Source: Streptomyces dengpaensis
GTDB taxonomy: Bacteria > Actinomycetota > Actinomycetes > Streptomycetales > Streptomycetaceae
Reading direction: 5' to 3'
Length of the DNA: 64,000 nucleotides
Assembly: GCF_002946835.1 (NCBI RefSeq)
Contig: NZ_CP026652.1
Location: 1,054,001 to 1,118,000 of the forward strand
This document shows positions 46,724 to 55,063 of this stretch, one piece after another; position 1 is the stretch's first letter, and each line of letters begins with the position of its first letter. A model generated the notes under the pieces. That model ran no database searches. It was not told the origin of the DNA and saw only the letters and a program-made list of their open reading frames with translations. The translations under genes were made by a program, and so were the position numbers.

Positions 46724-47283
46724 CCGAGCGACTGCTCCCCACCCCGTCCCACACGATCGGCCCCTTCTACGGCCACGCGCTCCCCTTCCCCGGCGGCGGG
46801 CAGATGGCACCCCAGGGCCACCCCGACACGATCACCCTGCACGGGTACGTGTTCGACGGCGCCGGCAGCCCGGTCCCCGACGCCCTCCTGGACTTCTGGC
46901 AGGCGGCACCCGACGGGTCCCTGAAGGGCGCCCCCGGCTCGATGCGCCGCGACCCGTCGACGGGCGGCTTCCTGGGCCGCAACGGCATCGACTTCACGGG
47001 CTTCGGGCGGGTCGCCACGGACGCCGACGGCCACTACGCGCTGCACACGCTGCCGCCGGGCAACGCCGGACTGCCGTACATCAGCGTGTGTGTGTTCGCG
47101 CGCGGTCTGGTGCACCACCTCTTCACCCGCGCCTACCTCGCCGACGGCGCCGACCCGCTGCTCGACTCACTGCCGGCCGACCGGCGCGCCACGCTGATCG
47201 CGGCCGAGGGCGCCCACCGCACGTACCGTTTCGGCATCCGCCTTCAGGGCGAAGGCGAAACGGTCTTCCTGGAGTTCGCTTGA
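46720..47283 (+). CDS. pcaG: Protocatechuate 3,4-dioxygenase alpha subunit
   Basis: Alpha subunit of 187 residues with the same intradiol fold. Family pattern: TPSHTIGPFYGHALPF, HGYVFDGAGSPVPDALLDFWQA, GFGRVATDADGHYALHT and the C-terminal YRFGIRLQGEGETVFLEF. The alpha chain lacks the full iron ligand set and completes the substrate pocket. ATG overlaps the pcaH stop (ATGA). Confidence 0.95.
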   Translation: MTERLLPTPSHTIGPFYGHALPFPGGGQMAPQGHPDTITLHGYVFDGAGSPVPDALLDFWQAAPDGSLKGAPGSMRRDPSTGGFLGRNGIDFTGFGRVATDADGHYALHTLPPGNAGLPYISVCVFARGLVHHLFTRAYLADGADPLLDSLPADRRATLIAAEGAHRTYRFGIRLQGEGETVFLEFA

Positions 47284-48626
47284 CACTCCCACCCATCGGA
47301 CGCGAGGTGCCCCCAGTCGATTCCGACGGCCTGCTCGCCCCCGGGTGGGTGGGCTCCCCCGCGTCGGCCGCCACCTCGGACGGGGCGTTTCTGCAGGCAC
47401 TCCTCGACGCCGAGGCGGCGCTGACGCGGGCCCAGGCAGAGCTCGGGCCGGTTCCGGCCGAGGCCGCGGCGGCGGTGGCCGCCGTCTCCGCCGCCGACCT
47501 CGACGCCGGGGCGATCGCGCTGCTGGCCCGCGACGGCGGCAATCCGGTGATTCCGCTGGTCGCCCGGCTGACGGCGGCGGTCGGCGAGGAGTACGGGCCG
47601 TACGTCCATCGGGGTGCGACGAGTCAGGACATCATGGACACGGCCATGATGCTGGTCGCCCGTCGCACGCTCGACAAGATCGTGGAGGACCTGGAGCACA
47701 CGGCGCGGGAGCTGGCGCGGCTGGCCGCCGACCACCGTGACACGGTGATGCCCGGGCGGACGCTCACCCAGCATGCGGTGCCGACCACCTTCGGGCTGAA
47801 GGCGGCCGGGTGGCGGTCGCTGGTGCTGGACGCGCGGGACCGGCTCACCGCCGTGCGGCTGCCCGCCCAACTGGGCGGAGCGGCCGGGACCTTGGCCGCC
47901 TTCACCGCCTTCGGTACCGAGCACACTCAGGCCCTTGTGGCCGCGTACGCACGTGAACTCGGGCTCGCCGAACCGGCGTTGCCCTGGCACACCCTGCGCA
48001 CACCGATCGCCGATCTGGCCGGAGCGCTGGCCTTCACGGCCGGAGCCCTCGGCAAGATGGCGGCCGACGTCCTCACCCTCTCCCGTACGGAGATCGCGGA
48101 AGTCGCGGAGGGGGCCGGTGGCGGGTCGTCCGCGATGCCGCACAAGGCCAACCCCGTGGCGGCCACGATGATCGCAGCGTCGGCGCGGCGAGCACCGGGG
48201 CTCGCCGCCACGCTGTACGGCTCGATGGCCGCCGAGGACGAGCGGCCGGCCGGGGCGTGGCATGCCGAGTGGGAGCCGTTGCGCGATCTGCTACGGCTGG
48301 TCGGCAGCGCCGCGGGGAGCGCCTTCGAGCTGGCCGCGGGGCTCCGGGTGAACGCGCACAGCATGCGGGAACACCTCGGTCTCACCCATGGGTTGATCGT
48401 CTCGGAGCGGCTGGCCGTCGAGCTGGCTCCGGTCCTCGGGCGGGCCCGCGCGAAGGAGCTGCTGTCGCGGGCCGCGCGGCGCGCCGTCACCGAGGGGCGG
48501 CCTCTCGTGAACGTACTCGACGAGGAGCCCGACCTCAAAGATCTCGACCTCGCGGACCTCACCGACCCCACTCGCTACACGGGCTCCGCGGGAGCCCTGA
48601 CCGACCGTGCCCTGGAGCGACGTTGA
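47280..48626 (+). CDS. pcaB: 3-carboxy-cis,cis-muconate cycloisomerase
   Basis: Fumarase/aspartase-superfamily enzyme of 448 residues that lactonises carboxymuconate. Visible are HRGATSQDIMDTAMM near 115, the GRTLTQHAVPTTFG region, and the flexible signature loop GGSSAMPHKANPVAATMI near 285. The start is taken as TTG 47280, which overlaps the pcaG stop (TTGA) and lies five bases after GGAG. GTG 47307 would shorten it by nine residues. Confidence 0.92.
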   Translation: MTLPPIGREVPPVDSDGLLAPGWVGSPASAATSDGAFLQALLDAEAALTRAQAELGPVPAEAAAAVAAVSAADLDAGAIALLARDGGNPVIPLVARLTAAVGEEYGPYVHRGATSQDIMDTAMMLVARRTLDKIVEDLEHTARELARLAADHRDTVMPGRTLTQHAVPTTFGLKAAGWRSLVLDARDRLTAVRLPAQLGGAAGTLAAFTAFGTEHTQALVAAYARELGLAEPALPWHTLRTPIADLAGALAFTAGALGKMAADVLTLSRTEIAEVAEGAGGGSSAMPHKANPVAATMIAASARRAPGLAATLYGSMAAEDERPAGAWHAEWEPLRDLLRLVGSAAGSAFELAAGLRVNAHSMREHLGLTHGLIVSERLAVELAPVLGRARAKELLSRAARRAVTEGRPLVNVLDEEPDLKDLDLADLTDPTRYTGSAGALTDRALERR

Positions 48627-49813
48627 CCCACGAACCGTCGTCGACCGACACGCCGTCGCTGACCGGCGAACCGTCGTCGACCCACCGACTGACCGACCAC
48701 CGCACCGAGGGTCCCGCCACCGCTCCCCCGCTGCTCCTCGGTCCCTCGCTCGGCACATCGAGCGCCCTGTGGGACAAGATCGCGCCCGAGCTGTCCGTCA
48801 CCCACCGGGTGGTCCGCTGGAACCTGCCGGGTCACGGCGGTTCGGCCGCGGACCTGATCGGTCCCGGCGCGACGGTCGCCGACCTAGCCGGGCTGGTCCT
48901 CGCCCTCGCCGACGCGCTCGGCATCGACCGGTTCGCGTACGCGGGCGTCTCGCTCGGCGGCGCGGTCGGGCTGCACCTGGCCGCGTACCACCCAGAGCGG
49001 GTGTCGTCCCTCGCCGTCATCTGCTCCTCTGCCCACTTCAACGGCTCCAAGCCCTGGGAGGAGCGCGCGGAGACCGTACGCCGCGAAGGGCTCGCCGCCC
49101 TGGCCGAGACCGCGAACTCCCGCTGGTTCACGCCCGGTTACACCGTGCCGCGGCTGGTCGAGGACCACCGGAACGCGGACCCCGAGGCGTACGCCGCCTG
49201 CTGCGACGCGCTCGCCGCCTTCGACCTCCGGGACCGGCTGCCGTCGATCACCGTGCCGACCCTGCTGATCGCGGGGCGCGAGGACCCGGCGACGCCGCCC
49301 GCGCATCTGCGGGAGATCGCCGACGCGGTACCCGGCGCCTCGCTCACCGAGATCGCGGGCGCCTCGCATCTGGCGCCCGCGGAGCGCCCGGAAGCCGTAC
49401 TCGCCGCGCTGCGCGGGCACTTCGGCGGATACGCCTCGCGGGGCATGGAGGTACGCCGCGCGGTCCTCGGCGACGCGCACGTGGACCGCGCGCAGGCACG
49501 GCAGGTCCCCTTCACCGCCCGTGTCCAGGACTTCATCTCCCGCTACGCGTGGGGCGAGATCTGGACGGATCCCACGCTGACGCGCCGCGAGCGCAGCATG
49601 ATCACACTCACCGCACTGGTGGCGCACGGCCACTACGACGAGCTGGCCCTGCACGTCCGCGCGGCACGGCGCAACGGGCTCACGCCCGAGGAGATCGGCG
49701 CGGTCCTGCTGCAGACGGCCGTGTACTGCGGTGTCCCGGCGGCCAATTCGGCCCTCGCCGTGGCCCAGCGGATGCTGGCCGAGGTGGACGCGGAGGGCGC
49801 TGAGGGAGCCTGA
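48623..49813 (+). CDS. pcaL: Fused 3-oxoadipate enol-lactonase / 4-carboxymuconolactone decarboxylase
   Basis: Bifunctional protein of 396 residues, the actinomycete PcaD-PcaC fusion. The N-terminal alpha/beta-hydrolase holds the nucleophile in YAGVSLGGAVGLH, the acid near IAGREDPATPP and the His in GASHLAPAERPE. The C-terminal decarboxylase, about 270-396, has RYAWGEIWTDPTLTRRERS, ALVAHGHYDELALHVRAA and TAVYCGVPAANSA. TTG 48623 overlaps the pcaB stop (TTGA) with GGAG five bases upstream. The first 30 residues are a Ser/Thr-Asp repeat not needed by the fold. Its product, 3-oxoadipate, has no enzyme left in this operon to activate it. Confidence 0.93.
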   Translation: MTHEPSSTDTPSLTGEPSSTHRLTDHRTEGPATAPPLLLGPSLGTSSALWDKIAPELSVTHRVVRWNLPGHGGSAADLIGPGATVADLAGLVLALADALGIDRFAYAGVSLGGAVGLHLAAYHPERVSSLAVICSSAHFNGSKPWEERAETVRREGLAALAETANSRWFTPGYTVPRLVEDHRNADPEAYAACCDALAAFDLRDRLPSITVPTLLIAGREDPATPPAHLREIADAVPGASLTEIAGASHLAPAERPEAVLAALRGHFGGYASRGMEVRRAVLGDAHVDRAQARQVPFTARVQDFISRYAWGEIWTDPTLTRRERSMITLTALVAHGHYDELALHVRAARRNGLTPEEIGAVLLQTAVYCGVPAANSALAVAQRMLAEVDAEGAEGA

Positions 49814-49917
49814 CGGTCAGGGGGACCGGCAGGCGCGTGGGGCAAAGCCGGTCCGCTCCGGCTACGTCGTGCTCGCGCATCCCGGTCGTACGCCCGCGCC
49901 CGCGAGGGACGCCCACC

Positions 49918-49948
49918 GTGGGGCGCCGTCCCGCAAGGGGCGCCCCAC
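49918..49948. terminator. Bidirectional terminator hairpin
   Basis: GTGGGGCGCC and GGCGCCCCAC form a perfect ten-pair stem with an 11-base loop, between the convergent ends of pcaL and the STAND ATPase gene, five bases from the latter's stop. Confidence 0.85.
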
Positions 49949-49952
49949 GTGG

Positions 49953-52619
49953 CTAGAGGTCCCGCAGCGCCTGCTCCGTCCGGGCCGCCAGGCCGTCCGC
50001 ACCGCACGAACGCGCCAGCGTCAGGCCCTTCTTGAGCTCCGGCACCGAGCGGGCGAGGATGCCGTACTCGACGCGGGCCGCCGCGTGTTCGTACTGGCAG
50101 GGCGAGGCTTCCAGGTACGTGACGGCCTGCGCAGCCAGGTGTACCGCGCGCCGGCCCGTTTCCAGGGCTGCCGCACAGCGGAGCGCCTCGCCGATGGCCG
50201 TGTCGGTGCCGAAGCGCTCGGCCTGGCGGCGGGCGTCGGCGGCCAGGGCGCCGGCGCGTGCCGGGTCCTCCGCGGCGAGGGCCCGGGCAAGGTCGACCGC
50301 CCAGGGGGCGAGCACCGTGTTGTAGTGACCGCGCGCGGTGGCGGCCTTCTCGGCTGCCTCCAGTTCGTTGATGCCGTCCTCCGCGCGACCGGCGGCGAGC
50401 AGCAGACGGCCGCGTACCGAACGGCAGTCCGGGAGGACGATCGTGGAGGGGTACGGCGAGTGGAAGTCGTAGCGTTCGGCGATCTCCGTGGCCTCCCCGA
50501 CATGGCCGCGGGCGAGCAGCGTGTCGATGAGTCCGCAGGTCGCGGACCAGTACAGGGGCAGTCCGCGCCCGACCCGTTCGGCGAGGCGCAGCGCTTTGCG
50601 CTGGTACGTCTCCGCGTCGGCGAGCCGGCCCCTCCTGCGGTGCGCGAGGCCGAGGTAGGCGTTGGCCAGGGAGAGGTGGCCGCCGCTCCAGCCGGCCTTC
50701 ACATAGGCGTGCAGGGCCTCGCTGAACAGGCTCTCGGCCCGGTCGAGCCGGTCGGCGTAGGCGTACGCGCTGCCGAGCATCAGCAGGAGCTCGACGCCCC
50801 ACTCGGTGTCGGTCCAGCCGAGTCCGGGGGCGAGGCGGCCGTTGACGAGGGCGCGGTCGCAGAGTTCCACGACCTCCTCGGCGTTCTCGCCGCGCGTCAT
50901 CGCGTCGAAGCCGCGCAGTATGAGCAGCGCGCGCTCGGAGTTGTCCCGCCCGGTACACGTCCTGACGAGGTCGGCGAGACCGCGGGAGTGTCCGGAGCGC
51001 TCCTCGCCCGCGTGGACGCCCTCCCACATGTAGTGCACGGCCTGCAGCCGCATCCGGGCGGGTCCCGGTGCGAGCCGGGCGACCTCCGCATCGACCGTGC
51101 GGACGGCCTCGTCCAGCTGGTCGTTGTGGAGCAGCGCCTGGGACAGCCGGAAGACGGCGTCCACGCGCATGTCGTCCTCGAGGCCGGGCCGGTCGAGCGC
51201 GGCGCGCAGATGGCCGATCGTGGTGGCGGGCGCGGTCAGGAGCGTGGCGCAGCCCAGTTCGTAGAGCACGCGGGCGTGGATGTCGGGAAGCGGGGGCTCG
51301 GCGAGTGCGCGCTCCAGGCAGCGCCTGGCCGCGTCGGGGGCGCCGACGGCAAGATGTTCGCGGGCGGCCTCGCGCATCTGCTCGACGAGTTCGGGGTCGT
51401 CGTCCGGGTGGACTTCGAGGAGATGGCGGGACGCCGCGGCCGCGCCGCGCCCGGACTCGGTGACCGCCCACGCGGCCTGGCCGTGCATCGCGGTGCGCAG
51501 GGCGTCGGGGATCGAGCGGTAGACGGCGGTGGCGATGAGCGGGTGGACGAACTCCAGGTCACCGTCGGGTGCTTGGCCGTTCGTGGGCTCGGTCCTGGTC
51601 ATGATGCGGGCGGCGCCGAGGAGGTCGGCACAGCGGTGGGCCTCGTCGGCCTGCATTCCGGCGAGTTGGGCGGCGAGGTCGAGGGAGATCCCGGTGCCGA
51701 GGATCGCGGCCGCCCAGGCGAACCGGGTGGCGTCGATGCCGAGTCCTTCGAGGCGGGCGACGAGTCCGCGGCCGCGGGCGGCGCGGTTCAGCGCGCGCAG
51801 TTCGGCGGCCGATGCCTCGACCGGTTCCAGGTCGCTGTCCTGCACCTTGGCGAGCAGTTCGACGGTCTCGTACGGATTGCCGCCGGTGACCGCCCACACC
51901 TCGCGGCAGAACGGCGCGTCGGCGTGCTCCCCGAGCGTGGCGCGGGTGAGCCCGGCGGCCGCGGCGGGTGTCAGCGCGTTCAGTGTGGCGACCGGGCCGG
52001 CCGCGGCGGCGACGGCGTCGAGATGGCGGGCGCTGTCGCCGGTGAGCGGGTCGGAGCGACGCGCGACCACGACGAGGACGGACAGATCGTCGAGGCGCTC
52101 GGCGAACGCGGCGAGCCAGCGCAGGGTCTCCTGGTCCGCCCAGTGGGCGTCGTCGATGAGCAGCACGAGCGGCCACTCGCGCTTGGCGAGCCGCCGCACC
52201 GCCGCGACCAGACCGTCGCACACGCCCTGCGGGTCGGGCTGACGCTCGCCCGGTTCCGCTATGCCGAGGGCGGGTCCGGCGATGTCGTACCAGTCGCCCA
52301 GGTATTCGCGCGCCTCCTCGGGCAGCATCGAGACAAGGGCGGGCTGCAGCAACTGCCGTACGACATTGAAGGGGACGGACGTGATGGTCTCGCCGCCGCG
52401 TGCCGACCACACCGCGCAGCCGCTGCTCTCCGCCATCCGGCGGGCCTCGGCCAGGAGGGCGGTCTTGCCGAGGCCCGCCTCGCCGCTGAACATCAGCAGG
52501 CTTCCGGAAGACGCGGAGTCGGCGCACAGCGCGGCGATCGCCCCTTCGAGCGTGGCGACTTCCTCGTCGCGCTCCCACAGGGAAGCCGGGGCAACCGCTC
52601 CGGGCCGTGCCTGCGTCAT
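49953..52619 (-). CDS. LAL-like STAND ATPase lacking the C-terminal LuxR domain
   Basis: Protein of 888 residues with the architecture of LuxR-type LAL regulators. An AAA/NB-ARC ATPase begins WERDEEVATLEGAIAAL, with Walker A FSGEAGLGKTALLAEARR near 44-60 and Walker B LVLLIDDAHWADQETL near 150, and a winged-helix relay. A long TPR-like region follows to the end. The chain stops at RTEQALRDL, exactly where LAL proteins usually continue into the LuxR helix-turn-helix, and a terminator follows at once. It therefore cannot bind DNA through the usual domain. Either it is a truncated regulator or a genuine signalling STAND protein. Confidence 0.82.
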   Translation of the reverse strand: MTQARPGAVAPASLWERDEEVATLEGAIAALCADSASSGSLLMFSGEAGLGKTALLAEARRMAESSGCAVWSARGGETITSVPFNVVRQLLQPALVSMLPEEAREYLGDWYDIAGPALGIAEPGERQPDPQGVCDGLVAAVRRLAKREWPLVLLIDDAHWADQETLRWLAAFAERLDDLSVLVVVARRSDPLTGDSARHLDAVAAAAGPVATLNALTPAAAAGLTRATLGEHADAPFCREVWAVTGGNPYETVELLAKVQDSDLEPVEASAAELRALNRAARGRGLVARLEGLGIDATRFAWAAAILGTGISLDLAAQLAGMQADEAHRCADLLGAARIMTRTEPTNGQAPDGDLEFVHPLIATAVYRSIPDALRTAMHGQAAWAVTESGRGAAAASRHLLEVHPDDDPELVEQMREAAREHLAVGAPDAARRCLERALAEPPLPDIHARVLYELGCATLLTAPATTIGHLRAALDRPGLEDDMRVDAVFRLSQALLHNDQLDEAVRTVDAEVARLAPGPARMRLQAVHYMWEGVHAGEERSGHSRGLADLVRTCTGRDNSERALLILRGFDAMTRGENAEEVVELCDRALVNGRLAPGLGWTDTEWGVELLLMLGSAYAYADRLDRAESLFSEALHAYVKAGWSGGHLSLANAYLGLAHRRRGRLADAETYQRKALRLAERVGRGLPLYWSATCGLIDTLLARGHVGEATEIAERYDFHSPYPSTIVLPDCRSVRGRLLLAAGRAEDGINELEAAEKAATARGHYNTVLAPWAVDLARALAAEDPARAGALAADARRQAERFGTDTAIGEALRCAAALETGRRAVHLAAQAVTYLEASPCQYEHAAARVEYGILARSVPELKKGLTLARSCGADGLAARTEQALRDL

Positions 52620-52776
52620 CCCGCTACCTCCCCAGCGTCGCCCGAACGACGTACTGGCAACGAGCCTAGCCGTCCGGCAGCCACGGTGGAGGCGGGTCCG
52701 GACAGGCTGTTGCCGAGACGAGTGACAGCGAGGTTCCGAAAGCGACGCGTCGGGCCGCCCACCAGCCCTGGTGAGC

Positions 52777-52795
52777 GTTGTTGAGCGTCAACAAC
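52777..52795. promoter_or_regulatory. Perfect 19-bp palindrome upstream of the STAND ATPase gene
   Basis: GTTGTTGA-gcg-TCAACAAC lies about 160 bases before the ATPase start in an interval (52620-53054) with no gene. A possible operator. A second, weaker inverted pair (GCGCA...TGCGC) lies near 52803. Confidence 0.4.
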
Positions 52796-52941
52796 CCGTG
52801 ATGCGCAACATGTGCGCTACTGAGCCCGTCACGAGGGTCCTGCGAGGAGCGCTCTGCCGGGCTCTCCGCAGCGCCTTGCTGGCGGGCTCAGTGGGCCATT
52901 CATCGATTGGCCTCCTCCCCCCTGGCGCGGCGCGCCGAAGG

Positions 52942-53010
52942 GATCCCCCGGCTCGCGCTTGAGCGGACCGGGATCTGATCCCCCGGCTCTCACTTCATCG
53001 GACCCGGGGA
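52942..53010. repeat. Two imperfect 35-bp direct repeats
   Basis: GATCCCCCGGCTC begins at 52942 and again at 52977, each followed by a similar C-x-CTT-x-A-x-CGGACC tail. They lie just upstream of the DUF2510 gene. Confidence 0.6.
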
Positions 53011-53054
53011 ACCCTCTCATCCGGCTTTCACGCGGGACTCATACGGTGGGCACC

Positions 53055-54014
53055 ATGACGCAGGCGACTCCTCCCGGCTGGTATCCCGACCCGGGGCAGA
53101 CAAGTGACGCTCCCGCCACCGAACGCTGGTGGGACGGTAAGGCATGGACGGACCAGACGCGCCCCGTGGGGCCGGCCGCCACATGGGGTCCGCCGGCGTA
53201 TCCGCCGGTCGCGGGACCGTATCCGCCGGCCGGCGGACCGTATCCGGCCGTTCCTCCGGGTTCGCCGCGGCGCGGGCTGCGCACCGCGATCGCCGTCGCC
53301 GCGGCGATCGCGGTGCTCGCGGGCATCGGGGGCGGGGTGTACGCGCTGACCGACAGCGACGGCGACAAGGGCAACGACGCAGCCTCCCAGAGCCCCGGCG
53401 GCCAGGGCGGACCCGGGGGCGGACAGGGCGGCACGGAAGGCCCTCCGGCCCCCGGTCAGTCGGGGCGGCCGCAGGCGGAGGACGGCTACGCCACGGACGT
53501 GTACAACGGCATCAGCATTCCGGTGCCCGACGGCTGGACCGGCCAGAGCGGTGCGGGCAGCGCCGGGATCTTCACCAAGGACACCTACAAATGCCCCGGT
53601 GACACCTCGCAGAACTGCCAGCGGGGCGGGGCGTACTCGGCTCCCGCGCAGGCGCAGGGCCTGAAGTCGACCACGGCGGAGGCGGCCGCCAAGGAGGACA
53701 TCTCCAAGAACGCCGCTGAGTCGTACGGCAAGGGCTACGGAAAGATCACCTCGCACGAGGAGCTCGCCTCGAAGGCGGTCACGGTGGCCGGCGAGAAGGG
53801 TTATCTGGTCCGCTGGAAGGTCGTCACGAGCAAGGGCGACGACGGCTATGTCGAGTCGCTCGTCTTCCCCTCCCCCGCCGACTCGAAGTCGCTCGTCGTC
53901 GTCCGCTTCGGCGTCGACGTCAGCTCCAAGGCGCCCAAGCTGTCGGTGATCGACACGATTACCGAGGGCATCAAGGTGGCGTCGGGCGCCGGCGACAACG
54001 GGCAGAACGTATAG
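53055..54014 (+). CDS. DUF2510 single-pass membrane protein
   Basis: Protein of 319 residues. The N-terminal DUF2510 motif is PPGWYPDPGQ...ERWWDGKAWT, followed by a Pro/Tyr-rich cytosolic stretch (PYPPAGGPYP), one membrane helix near 77-97 (AIAVAAAIAVLAGIGGGVYA) and a Gly/Pro-rich linker. The extracellular domain, about 150-310, is typical of actinomycete surface proteins and holds two cysteines (KCPGDTSQNC) that may pair. Function unknown. ATG 53055 gives the conserved start; GTGGG is the probable ribosome site. Confidence 0.82.
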   Translation: MTQATPPGWYPDPGQTSDAPATERWWDGKAWTDQTRPVGPAATWGPPAYPPVAGPYPPAGGPYPAVPPGSPRRGLRTAIAVAAAIAVLAGIGGGVYALTDSDGDKGNDAASQSPGGQGGPGGGQGGTEGPPAPGQSGRPQAEDGYATDVYNGISIPVPDGWTGQSGAGSAGIFTKDTYKCPGDTSQNCQRGGAYSAPAQAQGLKSTTAEAAAKEDISKNAAESYGKGYGKITSHEELASKAVTVAGEKGYLVRWKVVTSKGDDGYVESLVFPSPADSKSLVVVRFGVDVSSKAPKLSVIDTITEGIKVASGAGDNGQNV

Positions 54015-54068
54015 CCCGCCCACACATACGCAGCCCTGGCGCACGCATGTGGTCCATAGACATGCATC

Positions 54069-54113
54069 GGCCGGGTAGGGCGCCCCTCCGCTCAAGAGGA
54101 GCCCCACCCGGCC
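54069..54113. terminator. Terminator hairpin
   Basis: GGCCGGGT-a-GGGC pairs with GCCC-c-ACCCGGCC, with a further CCTC/GAGG pair inside. It lies after the DUF2510 gene and before the convergent TetR stop. Confidence 0.7.
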
Positions 54114-54194
54114 GGGGGGCGCGCCGCCCCCGTCCCCACGGTGCGGCGCGTGACAGGCCGACATCCGGTCATCCCTCGGACGGCGGCCTGAGTC

Positions 54195-54812
54195 TTATGT
54201 CAGGCCGAGGGCCGGCAGCACGGCCGCCTCCACGAACTCTGTGAGATATTCCGCATCCGCGGACCGGCCCTCCAGGACCGGGCGGATGCGCAGGACGCCG
54301 AGCAGCTGGGCGGGGACGAATTCCAGCGCCGGGTTACCGGCGGCGACCTCGCCCCGGTCGATCCCGCGCTGGATCATCTCCTTGATCGCCGCGGCCTCCG
54401 GCTCGACCAGCGCGCCGCGCAGCGCGTGCTGGAGCTGCTCGTCCTCCAGCAGGGCATGGCCGAGGCTCTGGAGCAGTTGGGTGTTGTCGTGCCCCGACCA
54501 CTCGCCCGCGGCCTTCGCCACCGCGCGCAGGTCCCCGGCGAGCGAGCCGGTGTCGATCCCGGCGAACCGCGGACAGCTGTTGGCGCGCAGCGCGGCCGCC
54601 ACCAACCGGGGCTTTGTCTTCCACTGACGGTACAGCGTGGACTTGCTGCAGCGGGTGCTCGCGGCCACGCCCTCCATGGTGAGCGCCTCGTAGCCGCATT
54701 CGCGGATCTGCTCGAGCGCGGCGTCGTAGAACTCCTGCTCACGCTCCGGCGTGATCTTGGAGCGGCGCGAGGCGACGACCGTCTCCGGTGCGTCCGCGGC
54801 CTGCGACGTCAT
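54195..54812 (-). CDS. TetR-family transcriptional regulator
   Basis: Repressor of 205 residues. The DNA-binding domain has REQEFYDAALEQIRECGYEALTMEGVA (in two helices) and the recognition part STRCSKSTLYRQWKTKPRLV. The C-terminal ligand domain is of the TetR_C-type seen with LMRVFEG-like regulators (GHDNTQLLQSLGHALLED). It is divergent from the PAP2 gene, and the shared 250-base region carries a long palindrome and repeats of its right half, so it probably regulates itself and the PAP2-EamA operon. Confidence 0.88.
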   Translation of the reverse strand: MTSQAADAPETVVASRRSKITPEREQEFYDAALEQIRECGYEALTMEGVAASTRCSKSTLYRQWKTKPRLVAAALRANSCPRFAGIDTGSLAGDLRAVAKAAGEWSGHDNTQLLQSLGHALLEDEQLQHALRGALVEPEAAAIKEMIQRGIDRGEVAAGNPALEFVPAQLLGVLRIRPVLEGRSADAEYLTEFVEAAVLPALGLT

Positions 54813-54892
54813 GCGCTACTCCTCGCTCGCTGTCGGGTCGGTGCCGACCCGTGTCGGTGGTTCGCTTCCCCGAGTCTAATCGATACGCCACT

Positions 54893-54966
54893 GTACCGGT
54901 ACGGATCCGTATCGGTACCCTCGCGTATCGGTACACTCGCGTATCGGTACATTGTCGTATCGATGA
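54893..54966. promoter_or_regulatory. TetR operator array: 26-bp palindrome plus 16-bp-spaced repeats
   Basis: The palindrome at 54893-54918 has arms GTACCGGTACGGA and TCCGTATCGGTAC with one mismatch. Its right half CGTATCGGTAC recurs at 54924 and 54940, and partly at 54956, each 16 bases after the last. It lies between the divergent TetR and PAP2 starts. Confidence 0.8.
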
Positions 54967-55063
54967 CCCTTGGACAGGATCCACCCTTTTGTCGAATCGG
55001 GTGGAGGCTGTCCTGGGCTCAACGCGCACCACCCACGAAAGACGTCAGCAAGGGGGCCGGGGG

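Noticed and set aside
49731..52784. Long plus-strand frame antisense to the STAND ATPase
   Set aside because: The minus-strand frame has Walker motifs and TPR-like helices. The plus frame has none.
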